Shown: positions 38,706 to 49,368, counted from the stretch's first letter. The stretch: DNA of 64,000 bases from Microcebus murinus (GCF_040939455.1 NC_134104.1:146914501-146978500), one strand, 5' to 3'. The notes: generated by a model not told the origin, from the sequence alone. Numbers and translations: made by a program.

Positions 38706-38817
38706 GTGTGTTTGTCCCTCACTCCCTCTGCTGGGCTGTTGCATGACCTGGAAAATTTAGAAGATAAGATATCTTTGGCTTTGCAAAAGTATATTGAGCA
38801 CTGTGTTTTATGTGTAG
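38706..38817 (+). other. MYRIP: Very short MYRIP intron, 112 bp
   Basis: It starts GTGTGTTTG and ends TTTTATGTGTAG. It has no in-frame stop when read on from the upstream exon. Its length is not a multiple of three, so retention would shift the frame in the next exon. Confidence 0.88.
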
Positions 38818-38878
38818 GTACAAACCATAGACACATCAAGGCAGCAGAGGAGGAAATTGCCTGCTCCGCCAGTGACAG
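38818..38878 (+). CDS. MYRIP: MYRIP coding exon 4 of 6 in window
   Basis: This 61-bp exon encodes VQTIDTSRQQRRKLPAPPVT plus one base of the next codon (phase 0 in, phase 1 out). The acceptor is ...ATGTGTAG before GTA and the donor is ACAG|GTATGC. The RQQRRKLPAPPV stretch is a short basic and proline-rich linear motif that I recognise from human MYRIP, where the last residue is lysine rather than threonine. The exon is too short and in the wrong frame to stand out as an ORF. It was found by matching the expected continuation of the protein. Confidence 0.9.
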
Positions 38879-40823
38879 GTATGCTTAAATGAAAACCACA
38901 GAGCTACCAAAAATTCAGCCTGAATCATTTACTGTGAGTAACTCAGAGATCTGAGTTTGAAGGCCAGGTCTAATGAAGAGTTCTCACGCAGAATCGCTCT
39001 TGTCTATCTTGACTTGGGTCCCCCCAGAAAAAAACCTCTATGGAAAGTAATATGGAGATACCTCAAAGAACTAAAAGTAGAACTACCATTTCATCCAGCA
39101 ATCCCACTACTGGGTATTTACCCAAAGGAAAAAAAAAAAAAGACATTCAATAATAAAGACACCTACACTTGAATGTTTATAGCAGCACAATTCACAATTG
39201 CAAAGATGTGGAAACAACCCAAGTGCCCATCAATACATGAGTGGATTAATAAAATGTGGTATATGTATGCCATGGAGTTCTACTCAGCCACAAAAAAAAA
39301 TGGTGAGCTAATCCCTCTTGTATTATCCTGGGTGGAGCTGGGGCCCATTCTTCTCAGTGAAGTATCACAAGAGTGGAAAAACAAGCACTACATGTAGTTA
39401 CTAGCATTAAATTGGTACTAATTGCTCAACACATGTGCACACATGGAAGTAACATTCTTCGGGTGTCGGGCAGGTGGGTGTGGAGGAGGGAATAGATAAA
39501 TTCACACCTAACAGGTGGTGTGCACTGTCTGGGGGATGGGCACACTTGTGGCTGTCACTCTGGTCATGCAAAGGCAATTTATGTAACCAAAGTGTTTGAA
39601 CCCCTGTAATATTCTGGGGAGAAAAAAGAAACCCTACAACAAGATGGGATTGCAAATAATTTATTTGGGACATGACTCCAGGAAGCACAGGTAGGGGAGG
39701 AGAGACATGATTCCGAGAAGGAAGGTGGGCCAATACTTTGGTTGGTTGGTTATTTCTCTGGGTCAATAAGCTAACTCCTCCTGGAAACTCTGAGAAAGAA
39801 ACTCAGAGTTTCCTGCCTAAAGGGGAGGAAGATGGGGTGTGTGTCCTCTAGCTCCAGTCCATCACTGGCTGAGGGTGACTTCTGGGGGCACTACCTCCCT
39901 GGCACTTCTGATCTGCCCCAGCATAAGCCAAGAGCAAGTGCTGGTGCTTATGATAGGATCTGCTGGCATGTGCTGGAATGGTGGTGACTGTCAGGGAGAA
40001 GTAGACAGAACACCAAAAGCATCTGCCACAGCGTCCAACCTAAAAGGGACACCAGCGATGCCAGTCATGTCACCTTTATCCAGTGGACATTTTTAACAGT
40101 TTCCCTGGGTTCAGAAGCCACAAGAGAAATTTTGATTTACAAATAGAGGAATAGAAAGTTCAGAAGATGTGCATTTGAACCTTGGTTCTGGCACTCATCA
40201 TTTAACAAATTTATTGAATGCTTACTTTATATTCTATAAAACCCTACACCGTTAAAATTTATCACAGGTCTATAATCCTTTATTTGAAATGCTTGAGCCC
40301 ATATGTATTTCACAATTTCTTGGGCATTATAAAGCTAATATGGCACACATTACATGTACTATATATTTCTTAACACACCCCCCCCTGGCGTGTGGGCAGC
40401 ATCTGATGACCAAACACATTGATGTCTTTGCAGCAAAGCACGAGAACATTCATGCTTGGTGAGATGGACAAGGACCTTAAATAGCCACATGTCAGTTCAG
40501 GTCACGTTTTGTAATCAGATGATTTGGGCTCCCAAGTTATAAATATTTGCAGCCTTTTATACTTCAGAATTGTCAATAAGAATTTATGGACTCTATTGGG
40601 TTATTTCCAACCTACTTTTTCCCAGAAAGCTACAAATGATCCCTTGACTTATTTGGTCAATCATAAAAATAAACACGAAATAAAAAGATTCTGCATCAAA
40701 CATAGTACAAGAATGAGATGCCAAGCCAAGAATAAAAGCCTAAGTAATCTGGCCACCTGTTCTTTTTCCTTAACCATCAGTCCATCTTCTGGCTAACACT
40801 TATTCCCATTTATTTCCTTTTAG
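38879..40823 (+). other. MYRIP: MYRIP intron, 1,945 bp
   Basis: It is bounded by GTATGC at 38879 and ...TTCCTTTTAG at 40823. A truncated sense L1 fills 39028-39629. The rest (39630-40820) is unassigned. The part at about 40250-40550, beginning CACAGGTCTATAATCCTTTA, looks like an old DNA-transposon-like interspersed repeat that I cannot name. Confidence 0.92.
39028..39629 (+). mobile_element. 5'-truncated strepsirrhine L1, sense
   Basis: The L1 ORF2 C-terminal region is readable in pieces ([15 protein letters not shown] at about 39090-39130; MFIAAQFTIAKMWKQPKCPS at 39173). The lineage 3' UTR follows, with GGGGATGGGCACACTTGTGG and TTTATGTAACCAAAGTGTTT, then a short A-rich tail. It is the same lineage as the minus-strand L1 at 6675-14000. 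It begins about 150 bp after a MYRIP exon. Confidence 0.85.
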
Positions 40824-40942
40824 CTGAAAAAATTGAGACATCTTCAGTGACCACCATTAAAACATTTAACCGCAACTTCATTCTCCAAGGCTCCTCAACG
40901 AACAGGACTAAAGAAAGGAAAAGCACCACTAAGGATTTGATG
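40824..40942 (+). CDS. MYRIP: MYRIP coding exon 5 of 6 in window
   Basis: This 119-bp exon is phase 1 in and 0 out. With the carried base it encodes 40 residues: AEKIETSSVTTIKTFNRNFI, then LQGSSTNRTKERKSTTKDLM. The acceptor is TATTTCCTTTTAG before CTG and the donor is ATG|GTAAAT. It is a polar, basic, Ser/Thr-rich tail typical of the MYRIP C-terminus. Part of this exon and the following intron (about 40895-40970) has a second, diverged copy inside an Alu at 42677-42741; see the findings. Confidence 0.94.
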
Positions 40943-41924
40943 GTAAATGTTATCTTTGTCTTAATGCTCATCACCTTCACTGTGGATGGTATCTCCATTC
41001 TGCAGCCTTTCCTTCTGCACCCCGGCCCCCCATCAAAGCCCCAAAGAGCATCTTCCCTGCATGGTCTCATGGTCCCCTGGCTTTTAGGGGTTCTGAAAAA
41101 GGTGAATAACATCCTGCCTGTTGTTGTAGCATTGCTAATGTCTTAAAATGCAGGCATATCCTCTCAATTATATCTCCAGCTCCTTGTAGGAACCAGTTTT
41201 GATATAAGAGAAATAAAAATATATGTGCACAGGAGTATAAGGGTATGGTTGAGATGTACGAGTTTTTATTGTTTTCCATCCATATTCACTCTTCCTGAAA
41301 TTTCCTTTTAGCCATTAATGCTGTATTCTTGAAAAAAAAAATCAACAGCTATCCCTAACTGTGACAAAGGAAGGGGCAGTAGACAATTTGCACAAACTCT
41401 CACTATCATATAAAGGGGGCTAATGGATCATTTGCTTAAAAACCAAAATATGTATTAGCATTTTGGCAAATGTTTGATGCTGATTATATAGGAAATGATG
41501 ATCCAACAAAGCTGTCTCAGTGACCAGTTATGTTGAGTATAGATCATGTCTGGGATGACAAGATTGAAGCAGGACAATCTGTTGCCTTTTATGTATCACC
41601 CATCCCTCCCCTGCCCCTCTTTGTCCCTGTCTCAAGAGCACAGAAACACCAAGTAATAGCTCAATGGTGGGCACATCATTCTGAAGGATCATCTACTCCC
41701 TTAGGCACTGTATGGCCACAGTGCCACTCACTGCCTTTCCTTCATTGGTCAGCCACTGACCCTGACCTTTTAAAGTCTGTTCACCTTGCTCCTGGCTGTT
41801 ACTCCAAGCAGCTAAAAAGATGCATTACCACATTAAAAGGGCAGACCCCCAGGGTCGGAGAGGAATTGGTTATAAATAAGATAGTTAAAGATAAATTATC
41901 TTTAACAGAGACAGAACATAAGTG

Positions 41925-42130
41925 GGTGTTTGCCAGGGGCTGTGGGGAGGGAGAATAGAAAGAAGCTACTTAATGGGCAAGGGGTTTTACTTTGGAGTCA
42001 TGGAAATATATTGAAACTAGATAAAGATAGTGGTGGTGCAGCCTTGTGAATATATTAAATACCACTGAATTGTTCACTTTACAATGGTTAATTATATGTT
42101 ATGTGGATTTCACCTCAGTAAGTTACTTTT
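41925..42130 (+). mobile_element. L1M 3' end, sense
   Basis: GCCAGGGGCTGTGGGGAGGG, then ATTAAATACCACTGAATTGT and CACTTTACAATGGTTAATTA, match the conserved L1M 3' UTR. Confidence 0.75.
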
Positions 42131-42510
42131 TAAAATGAAACAAATGACCTTAAAGTAACACAGAGAGATTAAAAATGAAAGAATGGACAATATTTGCTAA
42201 ACAAAAATAAAAAAGAAAGGGCAGGAATATTACTTTCAGCCAAAGGAGAATCCAAGACAAGAAGCATTGAGAGAAAACAAGGAGGAAGGATGTTTTAATT
42301 TTGCTAAAATAAGGTAGTTAAGTCATGAGGCTTTCTCAGTTAGGCACACAATAGAGCAATACAATTATGTAGCAATGGTTGGTGACTTTAAAACTCCCTT
42401 ATCAGCCTTTATACCATAAGTAAACACAAATTCGAGAATTAAGTAGTGTAATTGTTAAGCTTTAATTAAGAGCTGTAATTTAATTAAGCTGTAATTATTA
42501 AGGTTTATTT

Positions 42511-42866
42511 GCCCAGCCTCGGTGGCTCACGCCTGTAATCCTAGCACTGTGGGAGGCCGAGGCGGGAGGGTCGCTTGAGCTCAGGAGTTTGAGACCAGCC
42601 TGAGCAAGAGCGAGACCCTGTCTCTACTAAAAACAGAAAAAATTAGCCAGGCATGGTGGTATGTGCCTGTAGTCCCTTGATGAACAGAACTAAAGAAAGG
42701 AAAGGATTTGATGGTAAATGCCATCTTTGTCTTAATGCTCAGGAGGCTGAGGCAGGAGGATCGCTTGAGCCCAGGAGTTTGAGGTTGCTGTGAGCTAGGC
42801 TGACGCTATGGCACTCTAGCCTGGGTGACACAGCAAGACTCTGTCTCAAAAAAAAAAAAAAAAAAA
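42511..42866 (+). mobile_element. Older Alu carrying a copied MYRIP exon/intron segment
   Basis: This sense Alu lacks the lemur-type linker (CTACTAAAAACAGAAAAAAT instead) and is therefore an older copy. Between AGTCCC (42671-42676) and CAGGAGGCTGAGG (from 42740), where Alus read AGCTACTC, there is a 65-bp insert that matches MYRIP exon 5 and its donor site. The Alu is otherwise complete to its A tail. Confidence 0.9.
42677..42741 (+). other. Partial duplicate of MYRIP exon 5 and its splice donor
   Basis: The segment aligns with 40895-40970. It shares GAACAG(A/G)ACTAAAGAAAGG, AAGGATTTGATGGTAAATG and ATCTTTGTCTTAATGCTCA, with an 11-base gap and about half a dozen substitutions, two of them at the source CpG and at GTT/GCC. 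It keeps the donor-like ATG|GTAAAT. As a partial exon with no acceptor it should not be coding. Confidence 0.93.
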
Positions 42867-43044
42867 GAGAGAGATTTATTCAACTTTATACTTTACAAAT
42901 TAATTCACTTTCTTTCCAAGTATCAATGGGCCATTTATAAAAATTTATTTTATACCAGCTTACGAAGAAAACCTCAATAAATTCCAAAAAGTAGAAAGTG
43001 TAAAACTACCTTCAGTGACCACAATGCCAAACATAATCTAGAGA

Positions 43045-43235
43045 AATTCTGTCTAATAGAACTTTGTATAATGATATGGCACTATTCTACATCTGTAATA
43101 GCCACTAGCTATATGTGGCTATTAAGCACTTGAAATGTGGCTATTGAATTGTAGGAACTGATTTTTAAGTTTTAGTTAATGTTAGTTCATCTAACATAAA
43201 TAGCCACAGGTGGCTATTTATGGACAGGGAAAATC
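43045..43235 (+). mobile_element. hAT-like non-autonomous DNA element (family uncertain)
   Basis: TAGCCACTAGCTATATGTGG, CTATTAAGCACTTGAAATGT and the mirrored ATAGCCACAGGTGGCTATTT follow the pattern of a common mammalian MER-type DNA element with internal inverted symmetry. I cannot name the subfamily from the sequence alone. Confidence 0.55.
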
Positions 43236-44763
43236 TAGGAAATTAGAACACAAGTTAAGCTGAAACCCTACTTGGAAGTTAAACAGTATTTGTACCCATA
43301 TATCTATAACTATGCATACACATAAACATGCACACTCTCACGTACATACTTCAAAGTAACTATTGAATTAAAGAAAAAAGCAAATCCACAGAGCCCTTAG
43401 AAAATAACATTATATATATCAAAGCAAACAGGATACATATAAAACTGTACTAAGTCAAATTCATAGTATGAAATATTTTCTTCCTTGTTAAAGAAGGAAG
43501 AGGCAAAACAAATGAACTAGACATTGAGTTCCAGACATCAAAGGTAAACAGAAACCAATTAATGATGACCAGAAAACTATAGAAATTATCAAAAATTCAA
43601 GAGTTGATTATCTGGAAAAAAAAATAGAAATTTTTTTGTAAGTCACATGAAGAAAAACATTAAATTAAGAGATGATAATAGGATATAAAATTTTTATATA
43701 AATATACAGTGTGATCTAAAATTATTCTAATAAGTTTTAAAACACTCAGTACTAATAACATCAGAATCAAACCAGAATATTACTAATAACTGACTTAAGA
43801 AATGAAAAGAAATTTCAAAATTTATTAAACCTTCCAAAAAAGATTCCATGGCCAAATGATTTTACTGATTAATTTTTAAGAAATAGTTAATTCTCATGCT
43901 ACATAGAAAATATTCCAGAGCATTAAAAAATTGAAGGCTAAAAGATTAATGTTATAAAACTATCAGAACCCAGACTATGGAAGCCTAACATGTCTGGTAA
44001 GCATGTGCATGTGCCCCATGTTCAGTCACATGCAGGCATGCACAGATACACACAAAACACACTAATTATACTTTTTCAGAGAGATGAAAAATATGAATTA
44101 AAATATTAGCAAATTAAACACAGTAGTGCATTAAATAATAAATTACCAGGTAGATGTAGGAATGCAAAGACACCTTAAATATCGTGATATCAATTAATAA
44201 ATCACATCGATAGTTCCATAAGTCATTTCTTCCCAAATTAATGTATAGCTTAATCCAATTCTCATAAAAATCTCAGTGGAATTTCCTTTAAAGTTCACAT
44301 GACAATAAATCATAAGGAATAGACAAAAGCATTTTGCAAAAATGGCAATGATTTTCCTGCCAGGTTTCAAAACAAAAGCTGTAAAGAAACATGATTAAGG
44401 GAATAGAATAGAAAGCCCAGAAATAGATACAGGCACATACGAGATGTGTTATATGATCTTTCTGAAAGCATTAGGAGCCAGAAGAAAAAGTATAGATTAT
44501 TAAGGAAACAAAGAACTGTGATTGGGAAATTGCCTATTGAGGTGGTGGTAGGAAAGCAAGCAAGTTAAATAATTACTATATACCAAAATTAATTTCGGGT
44601 GGATTAAGAAAAAATGACATCACTTTTTAAATGATGTAAAATATTTAACTGGTCAATGAGCATGAATAGTTTTTGATATACAAAGCAGTCAACGTTATTT
44701 TTGATTGCCTCCTCTCCCTCTTGCCACGTGGCTGCTGACAGTGTGTCCCGTGTCTCACTGCAG

Positions 44764-44796
44764 GAGCCCACGCTGGAGTCAGCTGTGATGTATTAA
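44764..44796 (+). CDS. MYRIP: MYRIP last coding exon (C-terminus and stop)
   Basis: GAG after ...CTCACTGCAG opens a short coding end, EPTLESAVMY, followed by TAA. Human MYRIP, as I remember it, ends EPALESAVMY, so only one residue differs. The frame (phase 0) fits the previous donor exactly. The exon continues as 3' UTR. Confidence 0.95.
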   Translation, partial: EPTLESAVMY

Positions 44797-46059
44797 CGCC
44801 ATGGAACTCCACTGCCAGTGACCCACTGCCTCGGCCGTACACGACAGTGCCTTGACCCAACAGCCATCGATTACTGTACGGATTCCCACCTGAGGAGAAG
44901 GCCTGGGGAGCCGCAGGGCACCGTCACAGGGCTGTCCTGATACCTCACCCAGAAAGCCGTCTCAGACTTGAGCATCGCGGTCTTGCCCACTCTCTGCCTT
45001 AGGCTCCCAGGGGAATCCAAGACAGAAAAACCAAGACGCTGGCTTCCAACAACAGAGCTCCACATTCAAAAGATGCATCTTTTCCCTGTTCGCTTTGCTA
45101 CTGTGTGCTGACTTTAAGATCTTTGTTTTTGTTTTTTGTTTTAATCCCTTTGATTCAACTAGAATTTCACGTCAATAATTTGTCTGAGGGAAAATTGTTG
45201 GGAGGGGGTGGAGGGAAGGAAAGGGGAGGTTACTATTGAATTCATCATCAATGCTTATTAATCTCTCGCAAGCATCTTTGTCTTATAAATGCTAAGGGAA
45301 AAGCCAGCCCCTGCAGTCAGCACGAGGGACAGTCTAATTTGGGGACTGCTCCCCAGCAAGGCTGCAGGTCTCCCTTCAGCCACCTGCTTCCTGCTAAGCC
45401 TTAGCTCACCACGCTACCAATTGTCCTTCCCATTGCTTTGCAGTCACCAGCCACAGGATGGAAAGCTCTGACTCTCCCATGCCACACCCCCGTGTGAAAC
45501 AATGTCTCATTAAGAATGTAAGGTTCTTCCATGGGCTCACTGAGTTTCCCCACTCTGAAGGGGAGAGGGGCTTGAAAAAGACCACCATTGGTTCAACTTT
45601 AGGGCACTGTCCAGAATCAACACGATGCAGTTTAGCAATGACCACATCTAAAAAATGAATTATTGAAAAATATAACCACACAAGAACACTTTTGTCCTCC
45701 AAAATTTATTCCCCAATATAAGTATTCATCAAAGTAGTAAAATGACCTTAAAGATAAAAATGCTTAGGGAATAGGCTTAGACAATTTACAGGCATGAGAA
45801 AAGCAAGGACAAGTTGTGAATGTAATGGACACGAGTTGATACTAACTCCACGGTTGTGGTCTATTTGGACCTGTCTCAAATGCATGACTATTCAGAATGT
45901 GCTTATCAAAGCAAATGGAACTTGAATTTTGCTCAGTTGGGCATTAGCAATCTTTTTAAAAACTGTTTTCTCCTGATATATTCTGAATCTGAAGAAGAAG
46001 ATGAAAGATGGGGGGGCAAGAGAGTAGTGTGATTAATGAGCGTTAAGTGCCTGATCCGA

Positions 46060-46180
46060 AGGAGGCCATGTTCTTCTCATTTTAGTCCTTACAGCAACCC
46101 TATGCAGTTGTTATTCCCATGTCTCAGATTGGATAACTAAGGGCCAGAGAGATTAATTTGCCAAAGCCACACCTTTAACC
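46060..46180 (-). repeat. MIR-like SINE in the 3' UTR, antisense
   Basis: TCCTTACAGCAACCCTATGC and TAACTAAGGGCCAGAGAGAT match the antisense MIR core. Confidence 0.65.
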
Positions 46181-46926
46181 TAGTTATAATTGGAATGCCT
46201 CACAAAAGCCTAATTCTGTGTTGTTTTCAACCTCTGTGTTCTTTCGCTGCTATGTGATTTGCTGCCAATTTGTGTGCTATGAGCCACTCCTGATGGGGGT
46301 CTACATTTCTTCCAATAATACACCTTGCTGATGCCATGTATGTGTTATCTAACAGAAACAACTCCTCTGAAATAAGCAAATCTTTGACTTTCCTGTTGGG
46401 GTGATTCAAAGCAAAACAAGCAACAAATTTTTAAAAACACAACAACAACAACAACAAAAAGATCTGACTTCCAAATAGAATGTTTTCTTTAAGAGGCATG
46501 AACAGCAACTATTGTTGTGTTACAGTGTTAAAATACTCAGTTTCCTTTGACAAAAACGTGTACTGTGTAAGCCTTGCAAAAACAAAAACGAAAAGAAGAA
46601 GAAGCCTGCTCTGTGGCATTCGAATTTTTATAAAGGTTTCCTTGTGCCAAATAAGTGCAAAGATTTAATTTACTATTAAAAACCATAAGCATATGTTATA
46701 GTTCCAGAAGACTTATTTTGTCATCAAGTGATTTTGATCTTTAGTGTCAATATTTATATTTAGATTAATTTTTATAAATGAAAATATTTTAATGGTTTGA
46801 GAAAATGAGGACAACAGGACAGTATCTTTGATGACTTCTGAAAGTTCTGCTTCCCTTCATATTATATGCACATTGCCAAGAATTACTGTCAAGAGAAATG
46901 ATAAAGAAGTAAAAGTCATTTATGAA

Positions 46927-46932
46927 AATAAA
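46927..46932 (+). promoter_or_regulatory. MYRIP: AATAAA polyadenylation signal for MYRIP
   Basis: A canonical AATAAA lies about 2.1 kb after the stop codon. It is followed directly by a (GT)n tract that can serve as the GU-rich downstream element. Cleavage would be expected about 10-25 bases downstream. Confidence 0.65.
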
Positions 46933-46955
46933 GTGTGTGTGTGTGTGTGTGTGTG
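46933..46955. repeat. (GT)n microsatellite at the MYRIP 3' end
   Basis: About 11.5 GT units directly after AATAAA. Confidence 0.97.
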
Positions 46956-47134
46956 ACTTTTTGGTTTCGGGAGACTAGGAGTGAGTTGGGGGTAGGGAGA
47001 GAAGTCACGTGGCTAAGTAATTGGAGGAGCCGCGATTAGAAGCCTTCCTTCTAGTTACATAGCTCACCCCTCTACTGCAGGTTCTCCTGACAGCAGAATT
47101 TCCCAGTGACCACCTCTACTCCAGTGGTCATGCA

Positions 47135-47310
47135 AGTAAGACCAGGAGTTCTCAATGGAAGGTGTGATGTGACATTGCCCCCTGCCCAAGGGACATCTGA
47201 CAGTGTCTGGAGACATTTTCAGTGCTAACAACTAGGGGTGTGCTGCTATTGGCATCCAGTGGGCAGAGAGCAGGATCCTGCTGAACATCCTACAGCACAC
47301 AGATGGCCTC
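47135..47310 (-). mobile_element. MER5A-type hAT element, antisense, left part
   Basis: GACAGTGTCTGGAGACATTT and GCTGAACATCCTACAGCACA are antisense MER5A. The element stops at a MaLR insertion and resumes at about 49296 with CAACAAAGAACTTTCCAACC and CCAAAATGTCAATGGTGCCC. Confidence 0.85.
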
Positions 47311-49295
47311 TTAGTCCGTTTTGGGTTGCTGTACCAGAGTACCGCAGACTGGGCCATTTATTAAAAAAATAAATAAATTTATTTCTCACAGTCCTGGAGT
47401 CTGGGTAGCCCAAGGTCAAGGGGGCCTGCATCTGGCAAGAACCTTCTTCCTGCCTCATCCCATGGCAGAAGGGCAAGAGAGCATGTTCAAGAGAGCAAAA
47501 GGGCTTTTAAAAAATCTTTTTTTTAATTTCAATAAATGTAGCAGGTACATGCTTTTTGTTACGTGGATGAACTGTGTAGTGGTGAAGCCTGGGCTTTTAG
47601 TGTGCCCATCACCCTAAGAGTGTACATGGCACCCGATAGGTAATTTTTCAGCCCGCATCCCCCTCCGATCTTCAGAGTTTCTAGTGACTGTTATTCCACT
47701 CTGTATGACCATGCACACCCATAGCTTAGCTCCCTCTTATAACTGGGGATATGCAGTATTTGGTTTTCAAACTCACTTTTACAACATTCAGTCTCCCAAT
47801 AATGAACCCAAGCCCATGATAATGACATTAACTCACCTCTAAAGGTCTCACCTCTCAACACTGTTGCATTGAGGATTATTTCCAACACATGAACTTTCAA
47901 ACCATAACATTCTCTCCCATTCATTCCATTCCAATAGCCACCAAAATCTTAACTTGTCCCAGCAACAACTCAAAAGTCCCATGTCCAGGCTCTCATCTAA
48001 ATCGGATATGAGTGAGACTTAAGGTATGATTTATCCTGAAGCAAATTTCCCTCCAGCTGTGAGCCCTGAGAAGTTAAACAAGTTATCTACTCCAAAATGC
48101 AGTGGTGGGACAGGCAAGGGATAGGCATTTCCATTCCAAAAGGGAGAAATAATAATAGGCAAGAAGAAAGGGGAAATTGGTCCCAAGTAAGTCCAAAACC
48201 CAACTGGTTGCACACTGGTAGCTCTACAGTTCTGTGGTCTTTGTGGCCGTCCCACGCCCACAGCTCCACTGGGCATTTCCCTAGTGCGAACTCTCTCAGA
48301 TGACATACCGCTGCGGCAGGTTTCTGCCTGGGCCCCCCGGGCTGTCTGCAATATTCTTTGAAGTCTAGGTGGAAGCTGCCATGGCACCTGCAGCCAGTGT
48401 GCTCTGCGGGTCTGCAGAGTCAGCACCAGGCGGATGCGGCCAAGGCTTACCGCTTGCGCCCTCTGGAGGGCAGCACTAGCCACACCTGGGCCGGCTGGAG
48501 CCACGGCCCTGGCAGCTGAGGGGCGCTGAGCTGGACTTGGGGGACCAGAGCCCTGAGCCAGAGCTGGGCAGCGAATGCTGAAGTCCCATGGGCACCTCTC
48601 TGGAAACCTTGCCTTTAAGGTGGTAGCTTACCTCAAAGATCTCTGAAATGCCTCAAGGGTCATTCTCTTTGCCTTGGTAAATAGAACCTGGGCTTCATTC
48701 TATCTATACTTCTTCTCATCAAGTGGTCTCTTTACCATACCCGTAGTATTCACTCCTGAACATGTTTCTTTATTATTGACATGGCCAGGCTGAGAGTTTT
48801 CCAAATCTTTCCATTCTGCTTCCCTTACAATTACAAATTCTGTCTTTAAATCCTTTCTTCTCTCATTTTACCATTAAGCAGTTAAAAGAAACCACACAGC
48901 TCCTTCAATATTTTGCTTAGAAATTTCTTGTTCCAGATATCCTGGTTCATTGCTTCTAAATTCTGCTTTCCACAAAGTGCTAGGGAATGAACACAGTGCT
49001 GTCAAGTTCTTTGCAACTGAGAACTCCAAGGTCAAGGGGCCCACATCTGGGGAGGGCCTTCCTTCCAGATCATCCCATGGCAGAAGGCAGAGGATAAGAG
49101 AGCATGTGCAAGAGCCAAGAGAGGGCAGAACTCGCTTTTATAACAAACCCACTCCTGCAATAACGACATCAATCCGTTCATGAGGGCAGAGCCTCATGAC
49201 CTAATGACCTCCTAAAGGTTTGATCCCTCAACACCGTTGCACTGGGGATTACGTTTCCAACATATGAAAGTTGGGTGACATATTCAAATTATAAC
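47311..49295 (-). mobile_element. MaLR-type (ERVL-MaLR) provirus remnant, antisense
   Basis: It starts TTAGTCCGTTTTGGGTTGCT and ends ATTCAAATTATAAC, as antisense MaLR LTRs do. An internal part lies at about 47906-49010, with the MaLR-int-like phrase CCCAGCAACAACTCAAAAGT. A second partial LTR lies at about 49025-49295. Both LTR copies share CATCTGG and CCCATGGCAGAAGG phrases. The flanks GGCCT (47305-47309) and GGCCC (49296-49300) could be a decayed 5-bp duplication. The internal region is non-coding and broken. The element interrupts MER5A and is itself interrupted by an L1 at 47514-47780. Confidence 0.75.
47514..47780 (-). mobile_element. L1 3' end inserted in the MaLR LTR
   Basis: The T run, GTAGCAGGTACATGCTTTTT, TGTGCCCATCACCCTAAGAG and TGACCATGCACACCCATAGC match an antisense L1 3' UTR. 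LTR sequence resumes after about 47780. The edges are approximate. Confidence 0.8.
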
Positions 49296-49368
49296 GGCCC
49301 CCCACAACAAAGAACTTTCCAACCCAAAATGTCAATGGTGCCCAAGTTAAGAATCCTGAGTTAGACCC
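49296..49368 (-). mobile_element. MER5A-type hAT element, antisense, right part
   Basis: This is the continuation of the element at 47135-47310 beyond the MaLR insertion, identified by ACAACAAAGAACTTTCCAAC and AAAATGTCAATGGTGCCCAA. Confidence 0.8.

Larger units (their letters stand above)
42131..44640 (+). mobile_element. A-rich old L1 debris, sense, with other inserts
   Basis: This is A-rich, degraded sequence with L1-like phrases (for example 43490-43640 and 43840-43930) on both sides of the Alu at 42511-42866. It has no open frame. The assignment to one element is uncertain. Confidence 0.45.
40943..44763 (+). other. MYRIP: MYRIP last intron, 3,821 bp
   Basis: It is bounded by GTAAAT at 40943 and a strong pyrimidine tract ending CTCACTGCAG at 44763. 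It contains old sense L1 debris, an Alu that carries a copied piece of the preceding exon, and a hAT-like element. The part at 41100-41900 has no exon I can support. Confidence 0.93.
44797..46956 (+). other. MYRIP: MYRIP 3' UTR (about 2.1 kb)
   Basis: This stretch follows the TAA and ends near the AATAAA at 46927 and its GT-rich partner. It carries an antisense MIR-like stretch at about 46060-46180, an (AAC)n run at 46438-46456 and an AT-rich distal part (46620-46800) with TTTATATTTAGATTAATTTT. An ATTAAA at about 46674 could serve as an alternative weaker polyadenylation signal. The extent is inferred, because no transcript data are available. Confidence 0.7.

Noticed and set aside
48031..48504. 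157-codon minus-strand ORF
   Set aside because: It lies in the internal region of the antisense MaLR remnant; it is GC-rich repeat-derived sequence, not a host gene.
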